A stretch of DNA of 64,000 nt from contig JAYKKR010000008.1 in assembly GCA_036971615.1 (NCBI GenBank), positions 744,001 to 808,000 on the forward strand. Direction: 5' to 3'. The position numbers and the translations under genes were made by a program. This document shows, piece by piece, positions 46,859-62,618 of the stretch; the first letter of the stretch is position 1, and each line of letters starts with the position of its first letter. This DNA comes from Amyloporia xantha (Eukaryota > Basidiomycota > Agaricomycetes > Polyporales > Adustoporiaceae). The notes beneath the pieces are model-generated. The model was not told the origin of the DNA. It made no database searches and saw nothing but the letters and a program-made list of their open reading frames with translations.

Positions 46859-48999
46859 TCACCCTAACCGTCCATCCTGTGCCGCCTTTCGGATGGGATT
46901 TTGACTCGGCTGGATTGCGCCGCTTTTCTCCAAGCGGTCGAAGAGGACGAAGAGCTTCTCGGCTTCACGCTCCTTCTCCTCGTCCGTCATCTCGATCTCT
47001 TGTTTCGGTGCTTCGACAATGCCCGTGATGGGATTGATGGGTACGCCCGACGGCGTTGTTGTTGGTACAGTGGATGACGATGGGCGCGACGGTTGGCCGG
47101 TGATACCTTTGTGAAACAGGAATCCTGCGACGTTCCCGTAACCAACATATGATGCTAGTAGACCCGCTGTAAAAAAGAAAAGTGAGTCAAGTGGCGCGCT
47201 GCGGCACGGGGAGACCTTACCGTCTGAATCGCATACTGCGTACAGCATTTCTCCCACAGTCGATTTCAGTCTGGTATGATGCACGGACGCGAGCAGGCGT
47301 AGACAACGACCAAGGAAGTCCGCCCTCGACTCCAGTGGCGACGTACGGTCCAGGTCCGCGGGCAAGGTCCACTCCCGCAGCCGCGCCCTTGACGATTCAT
47401 CCGCCGTGCACAACTTGTTCAGAAGTAGTACCAGCGGAACCAGGATGTCATCAAGATTTGAGCTGCCCTCCGCCCGACAGCGCTCACGCACGGTGGCGTC
47501 ATCTGGGTCGACAGCACCGGGTAAATAGTGACTCATGGACACGTCGAGCAGATCGTATGCACGCAAAAGCGTGTCGGTCGGCGTACGTGAGTGCGGTGAG
47601 GTGGACCTTGACAGCGATATAGAGCGCCGGCCAACCGTCAGCGCTGAGAATGCACGGTCGAAGGCGCTCTGCTTCAGCTCTTTTGAGGGACTGAGAGTGG
47701 GCGATCCTGCGTTACTTCCGCCCGGCGAGTGTTGCGGCGACTCGCGGCTTTTGGGCGGGCTTGACCGCGGAGAGCCAGCGGTGGGTGGGGGAAACCACTT
47801 CGGCTGAAGGGAAGGCGTCACAGGGATCGTTATCAAAGAGTGGATGGCGTGTGTCATAGGTGCTGCAAGAGGCGAGGGGAACGAGGGTGGAAGGGTGTTG
47901 AACGTCCTCAAAAGTGGGGGAAGTACACTGTTATTTCGTTAGATGAGCTATATATACCACAAACCGCCACACATACCCGTCCAGTCGATCGCTCCAGCAA
48001 TCACCTATTGTCTTTGCTTCTTCGTCGTTTCGGGGCGTAATCTCTTGTGCATCGTCAACAATCTATTATCCGATCCGTCGGTATCTAGACAATATAATCA
48101 CACCACTTAGCTACTGCCACGCACCTTTGGGTAGTGTAACAGAAGATTAAATGTGAATTTGAGTAAATCAGTCATTGCCTCTCGTGACAGCTTGGTACTC
48201 GTCATAATGCTCCTTGACAGGCTGTCGAGCTTGGTCCCGATGACCTCGATGATGTTTCCCGGATGGCTCGGAGGTTTCGCTTCGACCAGAGTCCTGATGA
48301 AGTCTGCCGAGGTTGCCATTGATACTGTGCACAGGAATAGAATGCGCGACGCGAGAAATATGCGTTCCGGATTTGTCGATTTCTATTGCACATGAATGCA
48401 AGCTTTGCATGTGAAATCTTCGGACACTCACTTCAAGTAACTCCACGGCAGCCTCCCCGCCGCCGACCTCCTTCTGGATAAAGGTGTCGCGCGCACTACT
48501 GATCAGGAGCAAGGAATTTGCTATACATCTGAGGGCCTCATTTGATGCATCCATGTTGTCCTTGAACGAGTGAGCCATTGCCAATAGCGCCGCAAGATTG
48601 GCCGAACTCGCTATAACTTCTGAGCCGGCAGGGTCCTTACCCAACGTCTTCACGGCTAGGAGCGCCTGGAAAGCATCTGTATACACAGACACGGACGTTG
48701 GCATGGCATCTGCGTTGGATTCTTTAAGGGACCCGCAGTAGTCACGCACCTTTTGGAGACAAACGACCCTTCTTACCGTTACCCGAGGCACATTTCGTCA
48801 AGTCGTCAAGGATCGTCTGGACGAGCTTCTTGCGGTTCGTGACGTCAATTTGGGAGGGAAACGCTGCTCTGAAGTCAGTGTGCGGTCAACTGCAGTATGC
48901 GAAATGCGTACCATCGATGATAGACTCCAGAGCCGCAGATACGTCGGACCGCGACGACGAAGCTGAGAGAGCGGTATAAACCTCGAGAAAGCTGGACAT
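46859..48999 (-). CDS. RIC8: Ric8/synembryn, guanine nucleotide exchange factor and chaperone for G-alpha subunits
   Basis: Cytosolic armadillo-fold protein that folds and activates heterotrimeric G-alpha proteins. Start Met 48999 (MSSFLEVYTALSASSSRSDV) is followed by an intron after ALESIID. The next exon reads AFPSQIDVTNRKKLVQTILD. Helical repeats include FQALLAVKTLGKDPAGSEVI and ASNEALRCIANSLLLISSAR, the latter very typical of the family. A middle exon ends DLLKFTFNLLLHYPK. The last long exon (from about 47911) has the Pro/Ser-rich loop and TPTDTLLRAYDLLDVSMSHY. It continues with PLVLLLNKLC and the hallmark SYVGYGNVAGFLFHKGI, ending KAAQDGRLG at 46859. Filamentous fungi need RIC8 for growth and development. 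Confidence 0.9.
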
Positions 49000-49907
49000 C
49001 AAAGACTGCGCAGGTAGGTATTATCGTCAAATTGGCAAATCGCCCGAGTCTCTTGAATTCGGAAAAGGCGTGTGTGAGACAGATTCCAACCACGTCAACC
49101 ACGTCAGGTATAATTAAAGGAGGCAGGGAACGGCGGGGTCAGCTAGCTGAGCAAATATGTTGTAGCAAGAGGATTTCCGAGTCGGACTGAAGGTAGCTGA
49201 TAATACTTGATATGAAACGACGGCGAGTAACAAGGGCCACAGGCAGGGGCGGCTAACGGTGCGCACCGCAACCGGTCGCCGAAACGCTCGGCGTTCCTGC
49301 AAATCACTGACTGAGATGCATCACGCGCAACTCAACTACCTACAAGAACGAATTTCTGCTCCTGTCGTTTCATTACTTACACGCATGGTGAGACCACCGG
49401 TAATGGAACAGACAGTGCAGATTTTGTTTGATCGCAAGATTTCATAATAGACGGCACACTCGAATGGATTATGCTGCAGATCCGGAGAATAACAAGGGTG
49501 GGAAGCGATCATGTCGACGTCTCACATTGATGTAGTCACTAACAGTGTCAAAACCGGAAGGACAGGAGCACCAACAATAGGAAACTTGCAGCCCGGCCAC
49601 ATGTTGGACCAATACTGGCAACAGCAAGAGGTACATACAGCAATGTACGCTGGCCCACCGCGCAGCTGGACTATTCTGGAGCGCTCGGCCGGACCATGGC
49701 TAGTGATGCTAGCATGAGCGCCATGCACTAACTTGGTGAAAATTGGCAGCTCCGCCCGCCGGTTCCAAATAACCACTTATATGCCGCGACATCAAAATAC
49801 AATTCATAATTCTACGTTATCATTGCCTTAAATACATATCGAAGTGTCCGACGTTACAGGCATGTCTTCGACAACAACGTCCGGACCGTCAAATAGTAAG
49901 TTCAGTG
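49000..49907. other. Intergenic, no supportable gene
   Basis: Upstream region of RIC8. Only short open frames without domains were seen on either strand. Confidence 0.45.
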
Positions 49908-50680
49908 CTAACATTTCGAAACCCGTCCTCCATTTGGTCCACGGCCCACTTTGTATGTTGGTTTACCGTCATCTCCACATTTCCATCGTTTGATATTAAC
50001 CTCCAACATGACGAGGTCGTTGGGACCTAAGGTGTCTGCGATGATCTTCGTCATTTTCTCTTTGGGGCCGTAGACGTTTTTCACGTCATATGCATGTTTG
50101 AAGTCATACGCCTACACTTCGATTAGTCGTGATCATATCGTTGGGTGAGCAAGACGCACTTTTTTGGTCCTGTCCCCTCGGAAGCGGTGAGTTTGTCTTC
50201 GCGTCGCTTTCAGGTACGACGTTTTCGGTAAACAGTAGGCTACAGCTAAATCAATCATGACCTGAAGTGGTAGTAGCTTGAGCAATTCACGCAAGGGCAT
50301 AGCAACCTGGACAAACAATGACAGGAGAGCAGTCTCACCAACCGGTCTGCACCCAGCATAACTATATTGAACTTCAGGCGCAGAGAGAAAAGCTCCACTG
50401 ACGACAGGAAAGCCACGCAGGTAAACCTCATCGCAAATGAATGAAGCAGGATCTCCAGCCAACGGACGAGAGTACCCGTGAATGAAAGACAAGCGAGACC
50501 ATGATGGGATACATCTACGGGAGCATTCATGCGATGACAGTGACGCGACAACGTCAGCGAGCTTGCGCGCATTGCGGTCCAAGATGACATTGTGCAAGCG
50601 CGCCAACTTAAGGAGGTTTACATAGGGAGATGTGACACCAAAAAGGACAAGGGTAGAGCAACACAGACCGACAACACATC
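49908..50680 (-). CDS. Uncertain multi-exon gene, unrecognised
   Basis: An open frame reads from about 50690 (VLFGVTSPYVNLLKLARLHN) through ILDRNARKLADVVASLSSH and PLRELLKLLPLQVMIDLAVA to RFRGDRTKK. A donor GTGCGT follows, with an intron to a TAG acceptor near 50113. The last exon reads AYDFKHAYDVKNVYGPKEK, KIIADTLGPNDLVMLEVNIK and RWKCGDDGKPTYKVGRGP, with a stop at 49908. The last exon has good coding character. The 5' end is unresolved; a hydrophobic open frame at 51225-50845 may or may not belong to it. No domain recognised. Confidence 0.35.
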
Positions 50681-51515
50681 ACTGGAACGAGGGTCACTGT
50701 CTGCAGACTGCAAGACAAAGCCTTCATAGCGCACCGAGCGATGGAGTCCTAGGAGGATTGGTGACCCCAGGACAACAGGAAAAGATGCCAAGGAGGACAC
50801 GGAAAATGTAGCAGACCGGCGTGGGCCACCACCCAATATCAAGCTCAGACGATGGGGATCAAGAGCGAAAGCCGAGCATTCCTTCGGGAAGCATCATCGG
50901 CAGCAGTGTTCCATCGGGAACGAACTGAGAGTTTTATCGGACAGCGCACGGATGAAACGGCCATTCGGACCGCCCAAACGAAGCACGTCACAACAGGTAG
51001 GAGACAAAGAAAGAGTAAATGCCATCCCAACACACGCGGCGTGCTTAGTAGCAAAGCAACAGACGACATGTTGGAGGCGGAGAGAAAAACGAGAGTGCCA
51101 GTCAAAAATGTAAGCGTGACCCAAAGGAGCGGAACTACAGTGGCGGAAGGGCTGCAGCCCCACGGCAGGGTGAAGCAACCGGGAGCCAGTCGCCACCTCC
51201 TGACAAGCCGGGCTGCGGCAGCCATCGGACGTTGAAATTGCAGGAGACGGCCCGGTTGTACCTCCTATCCTTACGTAAGGCAGCAGGGTACGCATGTCAA
51301 GATATCCAAATAAGGGGTTATTTGGAACCATTCTGTACCGCTCGTACTCTAGACCCGACTTTCTTCTCTTCCTGAATCAAATGGAGCAGGATTGCGATGA
51401 GCTGTGGTCTCGCTGGTCGCAAGCGACGAGTGAAGCCATGAGCGTTGTGTCACTTCAACAGCAGCATGGACAACACGGAACATGGCCGGCGATTGCTACT
51501 TTTATAAGGCATGAG

Positions 51516-52230
51516 CTACGGGGAGATGGTAACGAAGGCAAGGTGGACGTACCGGGCGCATCACGTCGCATGTGTCCCGTTCATTGGCGTCTGGTCAACA
51601 TTGCTGGCCAATCCTGACGCAACATCAATAAGAGATGTTCCCCCCGCGTTCGGGTCCAACAGGTGTTCAGAGAGCTCCGGAAAGTTTTGTATGAGGGCGT
51701 CGTCCAGCTGCTTGCGATAGGACTACATCATGGGGCCACATGTTTCAGGCGATATGGTATGGAAGCTCGTACAATTACTCACATCGACAGCATGTATCTT
51801 GCCGTTCATGAACTGGTTCTCCGTCGCCGCGCGCTCGAGCCTCTCCTTAGTCAGCTGCAGAGGGTTGCGCGCGCTGTCGATGTCAGCAAGCACCTGCATA
51901 GGGATCATCGTGTTGACGTGCTGCGACATCTCGTCGATGGTGGCCAGGTGGTTAATGACCTCGTTCCTGCAATCGGACTAAGATGAGGTCCGGTGTACCG
52001 TGGAGATGGGCTCACACTCTCAGTCCAACCTGTTTCCCCCCTCCCGGCTTGTCCTTCTCCTTCGTGAGATCGTTCACAACGGTAGTTCCGAGATTGTAGA
52101 GCGCATTTGCAAGGCCCAACAACTCTAGCTCGAGATCGCCTTGCACGCCGGACGGCGGTGGCGACTCCGATAATCTTGGTGAATCTGGCGCAGACTGCTG
52201 AGCTGCGGGCGTGGCGTTCCCTCGCGCCAT
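51516..52230 (-). CDS. MED10: Mediator complex subunit 10
   Basis: Middle-module subunit of Mediator, which links transcription factors to RNA polymerase II. Exon 1 starts at Met 52230 (MARGNATPAAQQSAPDSP) and includes LELELLGLANALYNLGTTVV. An intron starting at a GTGAGC donor after 52013 joins in phase to give VNEVINHLATIDEMSQHV, then the family signature TMIPMQVLADIDSARNP and TKERLERAATENQFMNGKIH. A second intron (donor GTGAGT after AVD) leads to SYRKQLDDALIQNFPELSE. The end is LALVTISP at 51516. The segment order and the NQ(F/Y)xxGK motif match Med10/Nut2. The Pro/Ser-rich leader and the C-terminal extension are longer than in yeast. It is divergent from the Rab escort gene, 216 bp away. 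Confidence 0.88.
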
Positions 52231-52446
52231 AGCGTGGTGTCTGTACGTCGTGCAGACACACCGTAACAAGCAGACAAGAGGCAAAAGATCCGTAGTCAGT
52301 GGTTAGGTTTGAATGTCTTGCGCCTGCGATCCTGAGGTCTGGCTCGTAATTACGTAAGACACTCTTGCCGTTTCCAGTCACTCGACTTGTGTATCCCGAG
52401 TGTATATTGTTTCTGTCTTTCAGTACTCGCTGAGTGGATAGACAAC
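52231..52446. promoter_or_regulatory. Shared promoter region of MED10 and the Rab escort gene
   Basis: 216 bp between two divergent start codons. No obvious TATA box was seen. Confidence 0.5.
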
Positions 52447-54391
52447 ATGGAATTCGACATTGTCATTCTCGGAACTGGGCTGACCGAATCCATTGCAGCT
52501 GCGTGAGCATTATGATCGCGTTCGTATAATAAAGTCACGGCTGAAACGATACTGGTTCTTAGTGCGCTTTCGAAAGCAGGTTTCACTGTTGCTCATCTCG
52601 ATGCTAATCCATATTATGGCGGAGATGAGGCCTCCCTGACTCTGGATGAAATCGTACAATGGGCCGACCAGCGTGCGCGCAGCATCGACGCTCCCAAGGA
52701 CGGTGTAGCATCGTCTTCGTATTTGTCGGCGCAGCGAGCCAGATTTACCTCAATATCTCGCTCATCATCTCCTCTACCATCGCAGTCTCGACAATATTCA
52801 CTGTCACTTGCTCCTACTATTATACCTTCCATCGGGCCCCTGATTGATTCTCTGGTCGCATCGGGAGTGTCGCGATATGGCGGATTCAAGCTGCTCGAAA
52901 AAGTAGCCATTTTTGAGGGCCCGGGCTCAATTAAAGAAGTTCCTGGCAGCAAGGAGCACGTTTTCAAGAACAAGGACCTTTCGCTCCTCGACAAGCGCAG
53001 ATTGATGCGCTTCTTGATGTTCGCGGCGGGCGAATTCGAGGGGAAGAAGGAGCTCGAGGCAAAGGAGCAGATGCCTTTCGTTTACTTCCTACGGGACACC
53101 TTCTCTTTGGATCATCGGACAGCAGACGCCATTGCTTATGCCTTAGCGTTCTGCGTCTCGCCTTCAGGTACACTATATCATGATGGGTTGAAAAGCAGCT
53201 TGCCGATCTACCACACTTCACCCAGATCCAACTCTCCCAGCGCTCCAACGCGTTCGCCGCTATCTACGCTCGACGGGAAGGTATGGCCCGTCGCCCTTCC
53301 TTGTCGGTCATTATGGCGGGATAGGCGAAATAGCACAGGGCTTCTGTCGCACGTCCGCTGTCAATGGCACGACATACATCCTCGGTCGGCAAATTTCATT
53401 TCTGGAAGTATTAGCGGAGTCAACAGATGTTCAAACCGTTGAGAGCAGCGATAATGCCTCTTCTCCTTCACCAGCTAGAAGATATAAACTAAAGCTGGAG
53501 GATCTGACTGAAGAGCTCACATGCGACCTCATCGTATCGGCGCCCGACTATCTTCCCCCAGAGTTCATTCCTAGGCTAACGGACTCTCCAGATAATTCTT
53601 CGAGCACAGACGGGTCTAGGGGCAATGCCATCGCGAGGTGTATAGCGATTGTCGATCGACCCATAACATTTTCTCCATCTGGACAGGCTCCGGACGACAC
53701 ATCGCTCCCTGTGGACGAAGGAACGATCCTAGAGCAGGAAGAACAGGAGCAGACTCAGACACATGATCATATTGACACCGCCTTGCTTGTATTCCCTCCC
53801 TCAAGTTTGCCAGGCGGATCAGCAACCGTTGCTGTTAACGTCCTTGTCACTGGCGAAGGTAGCATGTCCGCTCCACGGGGAAAGTGTAAGCTATGTCCCT
53901 TGTCTTGTCCTCTGCGAACCGGTAGAACTGAGTTCTATGCAGGGGTTTGGTACATATCCATGCCGTTGTTAGACGAGACCGCCGGTCCTGCAGAAGATCT
54001 ACTACGGCCATATCTGGACGCGACCATGTCTCTGACACTACCCGATCACGACAACACCGATGTCACTCACAACGAGCCGCTCTTCTCGCTCTTCTACATC
54101 GACCATTCGATTGCTTATTCCAGGTCTATGACTGATCCGCCCGATACTGACGAACGCCTCCATGTCCTTGTGCCGCCTGCGTCTTTGCCTGCACTCCCCG
54201 AGGTTGCAGACTTGTCAACGACCCGGGCGGAAGCTATATTCTGGAGTACGGTGGGGGCCCTCGAGAAGGCTGGGCGTCGACCGCGACGGCAAGAGGAGAA
54301 AGACAGCGAAGAGGGCGTTGACTCAGAGTTAGGTGTGGGATCATTTTGGCCCCCATTGGATGCCGTGGATGATCCCAGCGAAGACTGGTGA
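52447..54391 (+). CDS. MRS6: Rab escort protein (Rab geranylgeranyltransferase component A)
   Basis: Presents Rab GTPases to geranylgeranyltransferase II and delivers them to membranes; GDI/CHM fold. Exon 1 (52447-52502) has the FAD-like glycine motif IVILGTGLTESIAA. The intron 52503-52561 is removed to give ALSKAGFTVAHLDANPYYGG, the SCR1 signature. Later: SIGPLIDSLVASGVSRYGGF, KVAIFEGPGSIKEVPGSKEH and DKRRLMRFLMFAAG. An intron at 53168-53240 joins in phase to RRYLRSTGRYGPSPFLVGH and YGGIGEIAQGFCRTSAVNG, then TYILGRQISFLEV. Another intron near 53888-53942 leads to WVWYISMPLLDE. It ends DDPSEDW at 54391. Insertions of acidic and Ser-rich sequence distinguish it from RabGDI and support Mrs6/REP. 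Confidence 0.9.
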
Positions 54392-54996
54392 AGCGCTAGT
54401 TTCGTGAGTGACCGCTATAGTCATGGTTGACTGCGATAGCTAGGTTATAGCCGGCAGTCCTGTTCTAAAGAGCGGTGTGTATCGAATATGATAGGTGATC
54501 TCGTCATTTCTGCGACTGAAGGTAGAATTGAATTCGGTAAGCAGTATCGCGGTGGTCATTGTATATCGACTATCAGCATGCGCCGCCTCCGCGCGCAGTG
54601 GTTTGCCCGCCATCGCCAAACGATTGTAATCTGTTCACCAGGGACAGCATGTATGAAGGTATTGGTGGAACATCTAGACAGTAACATGTAGGCCTAGATT
54701 ATGAAGGGTTTGAAAGCTTGAGGGGATTTATACCGTGAACTATATATATGCCATGAAGGCCAGTCACACTAAGTAGCAAGTACTGCCAGTGGGCCGTGGT
54801 CTTTCGGACGCCTTCCCCGAAGCTGCTCCCCGAGTCGGATTGACTTCATAGCTCACTCATGCGCTCAAGTCAACAGCCACCTTGTCACTTCTCCTACATC
54901 TGAGACTTGACTTCAATCCTTTAGAATAAACCCTCTTACTTGGTAGAGTTTAACAGTAACTGACACCTCGAAGTTCGCCTGTTCTCCGCAGTCTCC
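54392..54996. other. Intergenic
   Basis: No gene is seen. The right part must hold the KGD4 promoter. The left part contains a tatatata stretch near 54745. Confidence 0.45.
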
Positions 54997-55456
54997 ATGC
55001 ACCCGTCACTTCGCCTTTGTTCTGCGGGACGAGTCCGTCAGCCTCTCATCCATTTCGTGGGCAAGCGGCAATGGCCAACTAGTGCGTTCGTGGTCTTCTT
55101 CCTATAGATTGGCTCAATAACTCCTCAATCGTTACATTGTAGCACCTGAGGCCCCGCACGCACATCCCGCTGCACCGCCCGAACTAAAACAAGCCTTCTC
55201 TGATTTCCTCAAGAAGTTTCAAGCTTCCACCGCTTCACTGTCGTCGGCTAGCACAGGGAAGAGTCCGAGCAGTCGCAAGGAAGGCGACCAGGTTTTCGAG
55301 GAATTCTGGCAGGCACCGGCGAGGTTCTGGAAGCATGATTTGGAGGACTGGGAGATCGAGCTGGTTTCGGTACGTCTTGTCACCTCGTACTTTCATGTAC
55401 CGAAGTGCTAATGGGCCTGCAACGCTACGCAGACGGGCGGTGCCTCTCGTTATTAG
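54997..55456 (+). CDS. KGD4: KGD4/Ymr31-type subunit of mitochondrial 2-oxoglutarate dehydrogenase
   Basis: Small mitochondrial protein that tethers the E3 subunit to the 2-oxoglutarate dehydrogenase core. It was formerly listed as a small-ribosome protein (MRPS36/Ymr31). Three exons: 54997-55081 with an Arg/Leu-rich presequence and the conserved LIHFVGKRQWPT; 55143-55369 starting PEAPHAHPAAPPELKQAFSD; and 55433-55456 ending TGGASRY. The HFVGKR..HAHPAAP signature near the start and the FWQAPARFWKH..EIELVSTGGAS end are characteristic of the fungal form. Introns are 61 and 63 bp with GT..AG ends. Length (about 112 residues) fits the family. Convergent with the proteasome alpha1 gene. Confidence 0.85.
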
Positions 55457-55613
55457 GTTATATGTGCAACAACGATCGTAGGCTGAGAAACTAGTCAGTA
55501 CGCCTCAGGTATTCTTGCGTCCTCCTAGTCGCACATGCGCCGTTGCGTAGACGCATCAAAGCAGACCTCCAACACAATGACAGCTCATGGATCCAGTAAA
55601 TATACATAACAGA

Positions 55614-56756
55614 CTAGTCCTTCTCTGCGTATGCCAGCAAATGCTGCTCGATCTCTGCTTCCTCCATGACGCGCCACTGACCGCGCGTCTTCGGGTTCTC
55701 CTCGTCGCCATTCGAGACAATCCCTATCTCGACCTCCCCAGACTTGAAGTCTGTCGCATGCACAGTTGAGAGTGCCTCAATTGCTATCTGTATATTCGTA
55801 AGTATTATGCCGGATTGAGACCAAGACGATAGACCGACCTCGACGACTTCCGCTCTGCTTAGCGTTTTGCCGGCCTTCACCGCATCATCTGCCCCACGTC
55901 CCGAGTCGAGCTTCTTCCACTTCTTCTCCAGGTGGTTCATCGCCTCTTGCTGTTTTTGTCCAGCAGCTGTCGCATGGAATCCGACGAAGTAGCCTGCAGG
56001 ATCCAGCTTGAAACATTGCGGCCCGAACTCAGGGTCAATGCCAATGACAATCATTGCTGCATGTTTTGACATTCTCAGAGTCTATGTTTGCGAGGGAATG
56101 AACAGACGCACAAATACCGAGCGGTCTCATGGCAGCGCGTTGCGTATACACCTGGTTGATGTTGGCGAGCCGTCGCGCAAGCGCGTCTGGTGTGATCTCA
56201 TAACCGTACTTGTAGCGGAACTCTGCAGCTTCTGATCGCGCTCGCATGACTTGCGCACGGGCATCAGCTGTAAATAGACGCGACGCAAAAGTAATGGTGG
56301 AGTACTTAGTATGTTAGACACAGTTGAGGTGTATACAAGCTCGTACCAATAAGACCTGTCATGACGCAGCCAATGGTAGGTGTGATACTGAAGAGGTGAG
56401 TAACAGTGGAGGCATCGAGCAATTTGTCCTAATTAGCAAGGGTGAGTAGGATATCCGGGTGATCCACTAGTGAAAGTACGTACGGGAACTTTCTTCTGCG
56501 TAATCACAACGGCTGTGTCCTTCCCTCTGACTGCAATCGCAGTGTGCCCAGAGCCTGATATAGCCTTGAAGGCATATTCTGCGAGAGTACCCACAATAAG
56601 AACCGTGCATGGGCCACAAATATGACAACTTACCAACTTGATATAGCCGTCCTTCCGGGGAGAATACGGTGAGATACCTGTATATCAGGCTCAACCTCGG
56701 ACAAGACAGCTACGAAGCTATAGGCGAGCTCACCGATCGTAGGAGGTTCTGGACAT
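55614..56756 (-). CDS. SCL1: 20S proteasome alpha-1 subunit (PSMA6/Scl1 type)
   Basis: Outer-ring subunit of the 20S proteasome. Exon 1 from Met 56756 gives MSRTSYDR, and a short intron joins to [13 protein letters not shown]. Another intron then yields [20 protein letters not shown]. The [16 protein letters not shown] signature is that of alpha subunits. Next are [13 protein letters not shown] and [36 protein letters not shown] and [20 protein letters not shown] follow, then [20 protein letters not shown] and the tail [15 protein letters not shown] ending at 55614. The YKYGYxIxPDxLAxR segment identifies alpha-1 rather than other alphas. At least six exons. It is divergent from the RNA polymerase III gene. 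Confidence 0.93.
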
Positions 56757-57006
56757 TGTGGAAGTAAATGGCAAGACTTAGCACACAGGACGCGCAAGTG
56801 CTGCATGTACGCGTCTGCGTATTTAGGGTTAGGTTTGAAGCGCGTCCTCTAGGGTTAGGATGACTATATATGGTGAGTCATTGGTTCCTCTCGAAATTCT
56901 AAGTGGTCATTTACTTTGGCACTCACTCAACAACGAACTCAACAACGACTTACGAAGGCGCATTCCTAGTTAAGGGGAGCACCAGGCTCTCCGGGGAGTG
57001 AGCAAG
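56757..57006. promoter_or_regulatory. Shared promoter of SCL1 and RPC1 with TTAGGG-type motifs and a TATA-like box
   Basis: 250 bp between divergent starts. It contains TTAGGGTTAGG at 56823-56833, a second AGGGTTAGG at 56851-56859 and TATATA at 56865-56870. The TTAGGG motifs resemble telomere-repeat sites bound by Tbf1/Teb1-type regulators in other fungi. Confidence 0.55.
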
Positions 57007-62275
<5,269 letters not shown>

Positions 62276-62618
62276 GATCGTCACGCTGGTTGGTTAGACT
62301 GTTAACTTATGACATTAACGAACACTGTTGTACTGTAGTGGGTGCTCCACTTATTCGCATGAAATTTTACGAGGCACGAGTAGACAGAGCCCGTTTGATA
62401 GGATTGAGCTTTCTGTGCACGGTAAGGCCTGTCGCCGTCATTCAACTGGCCAATACACGGATCACTCATTTACAATTGTAAGACGGAGATAGATCGCAAA
62501 TACTTCTGTTATACATATACATTCAAGATATCGTCGAATAATGTCGCTTCCATACACTTCATCCATCCCAATTGGTTCTCGTCAATTAGAAATCAGGTGG
62601 ATCATACCAGCTAGCCCG
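62276..62618. other. Intergenic between convergent genes
   Basis: 343 bp holding the 3' UTRs of RPC1 and the leucine-rich-repeat gene. Nothing else was seen. Confidence 0.45.

Noticed and set aside
50852..51235. 127-codon plus-strand open frame
   Set aside because: No domain, no splice context, and it overlaps minus-strand open frames; not supported as a gene.
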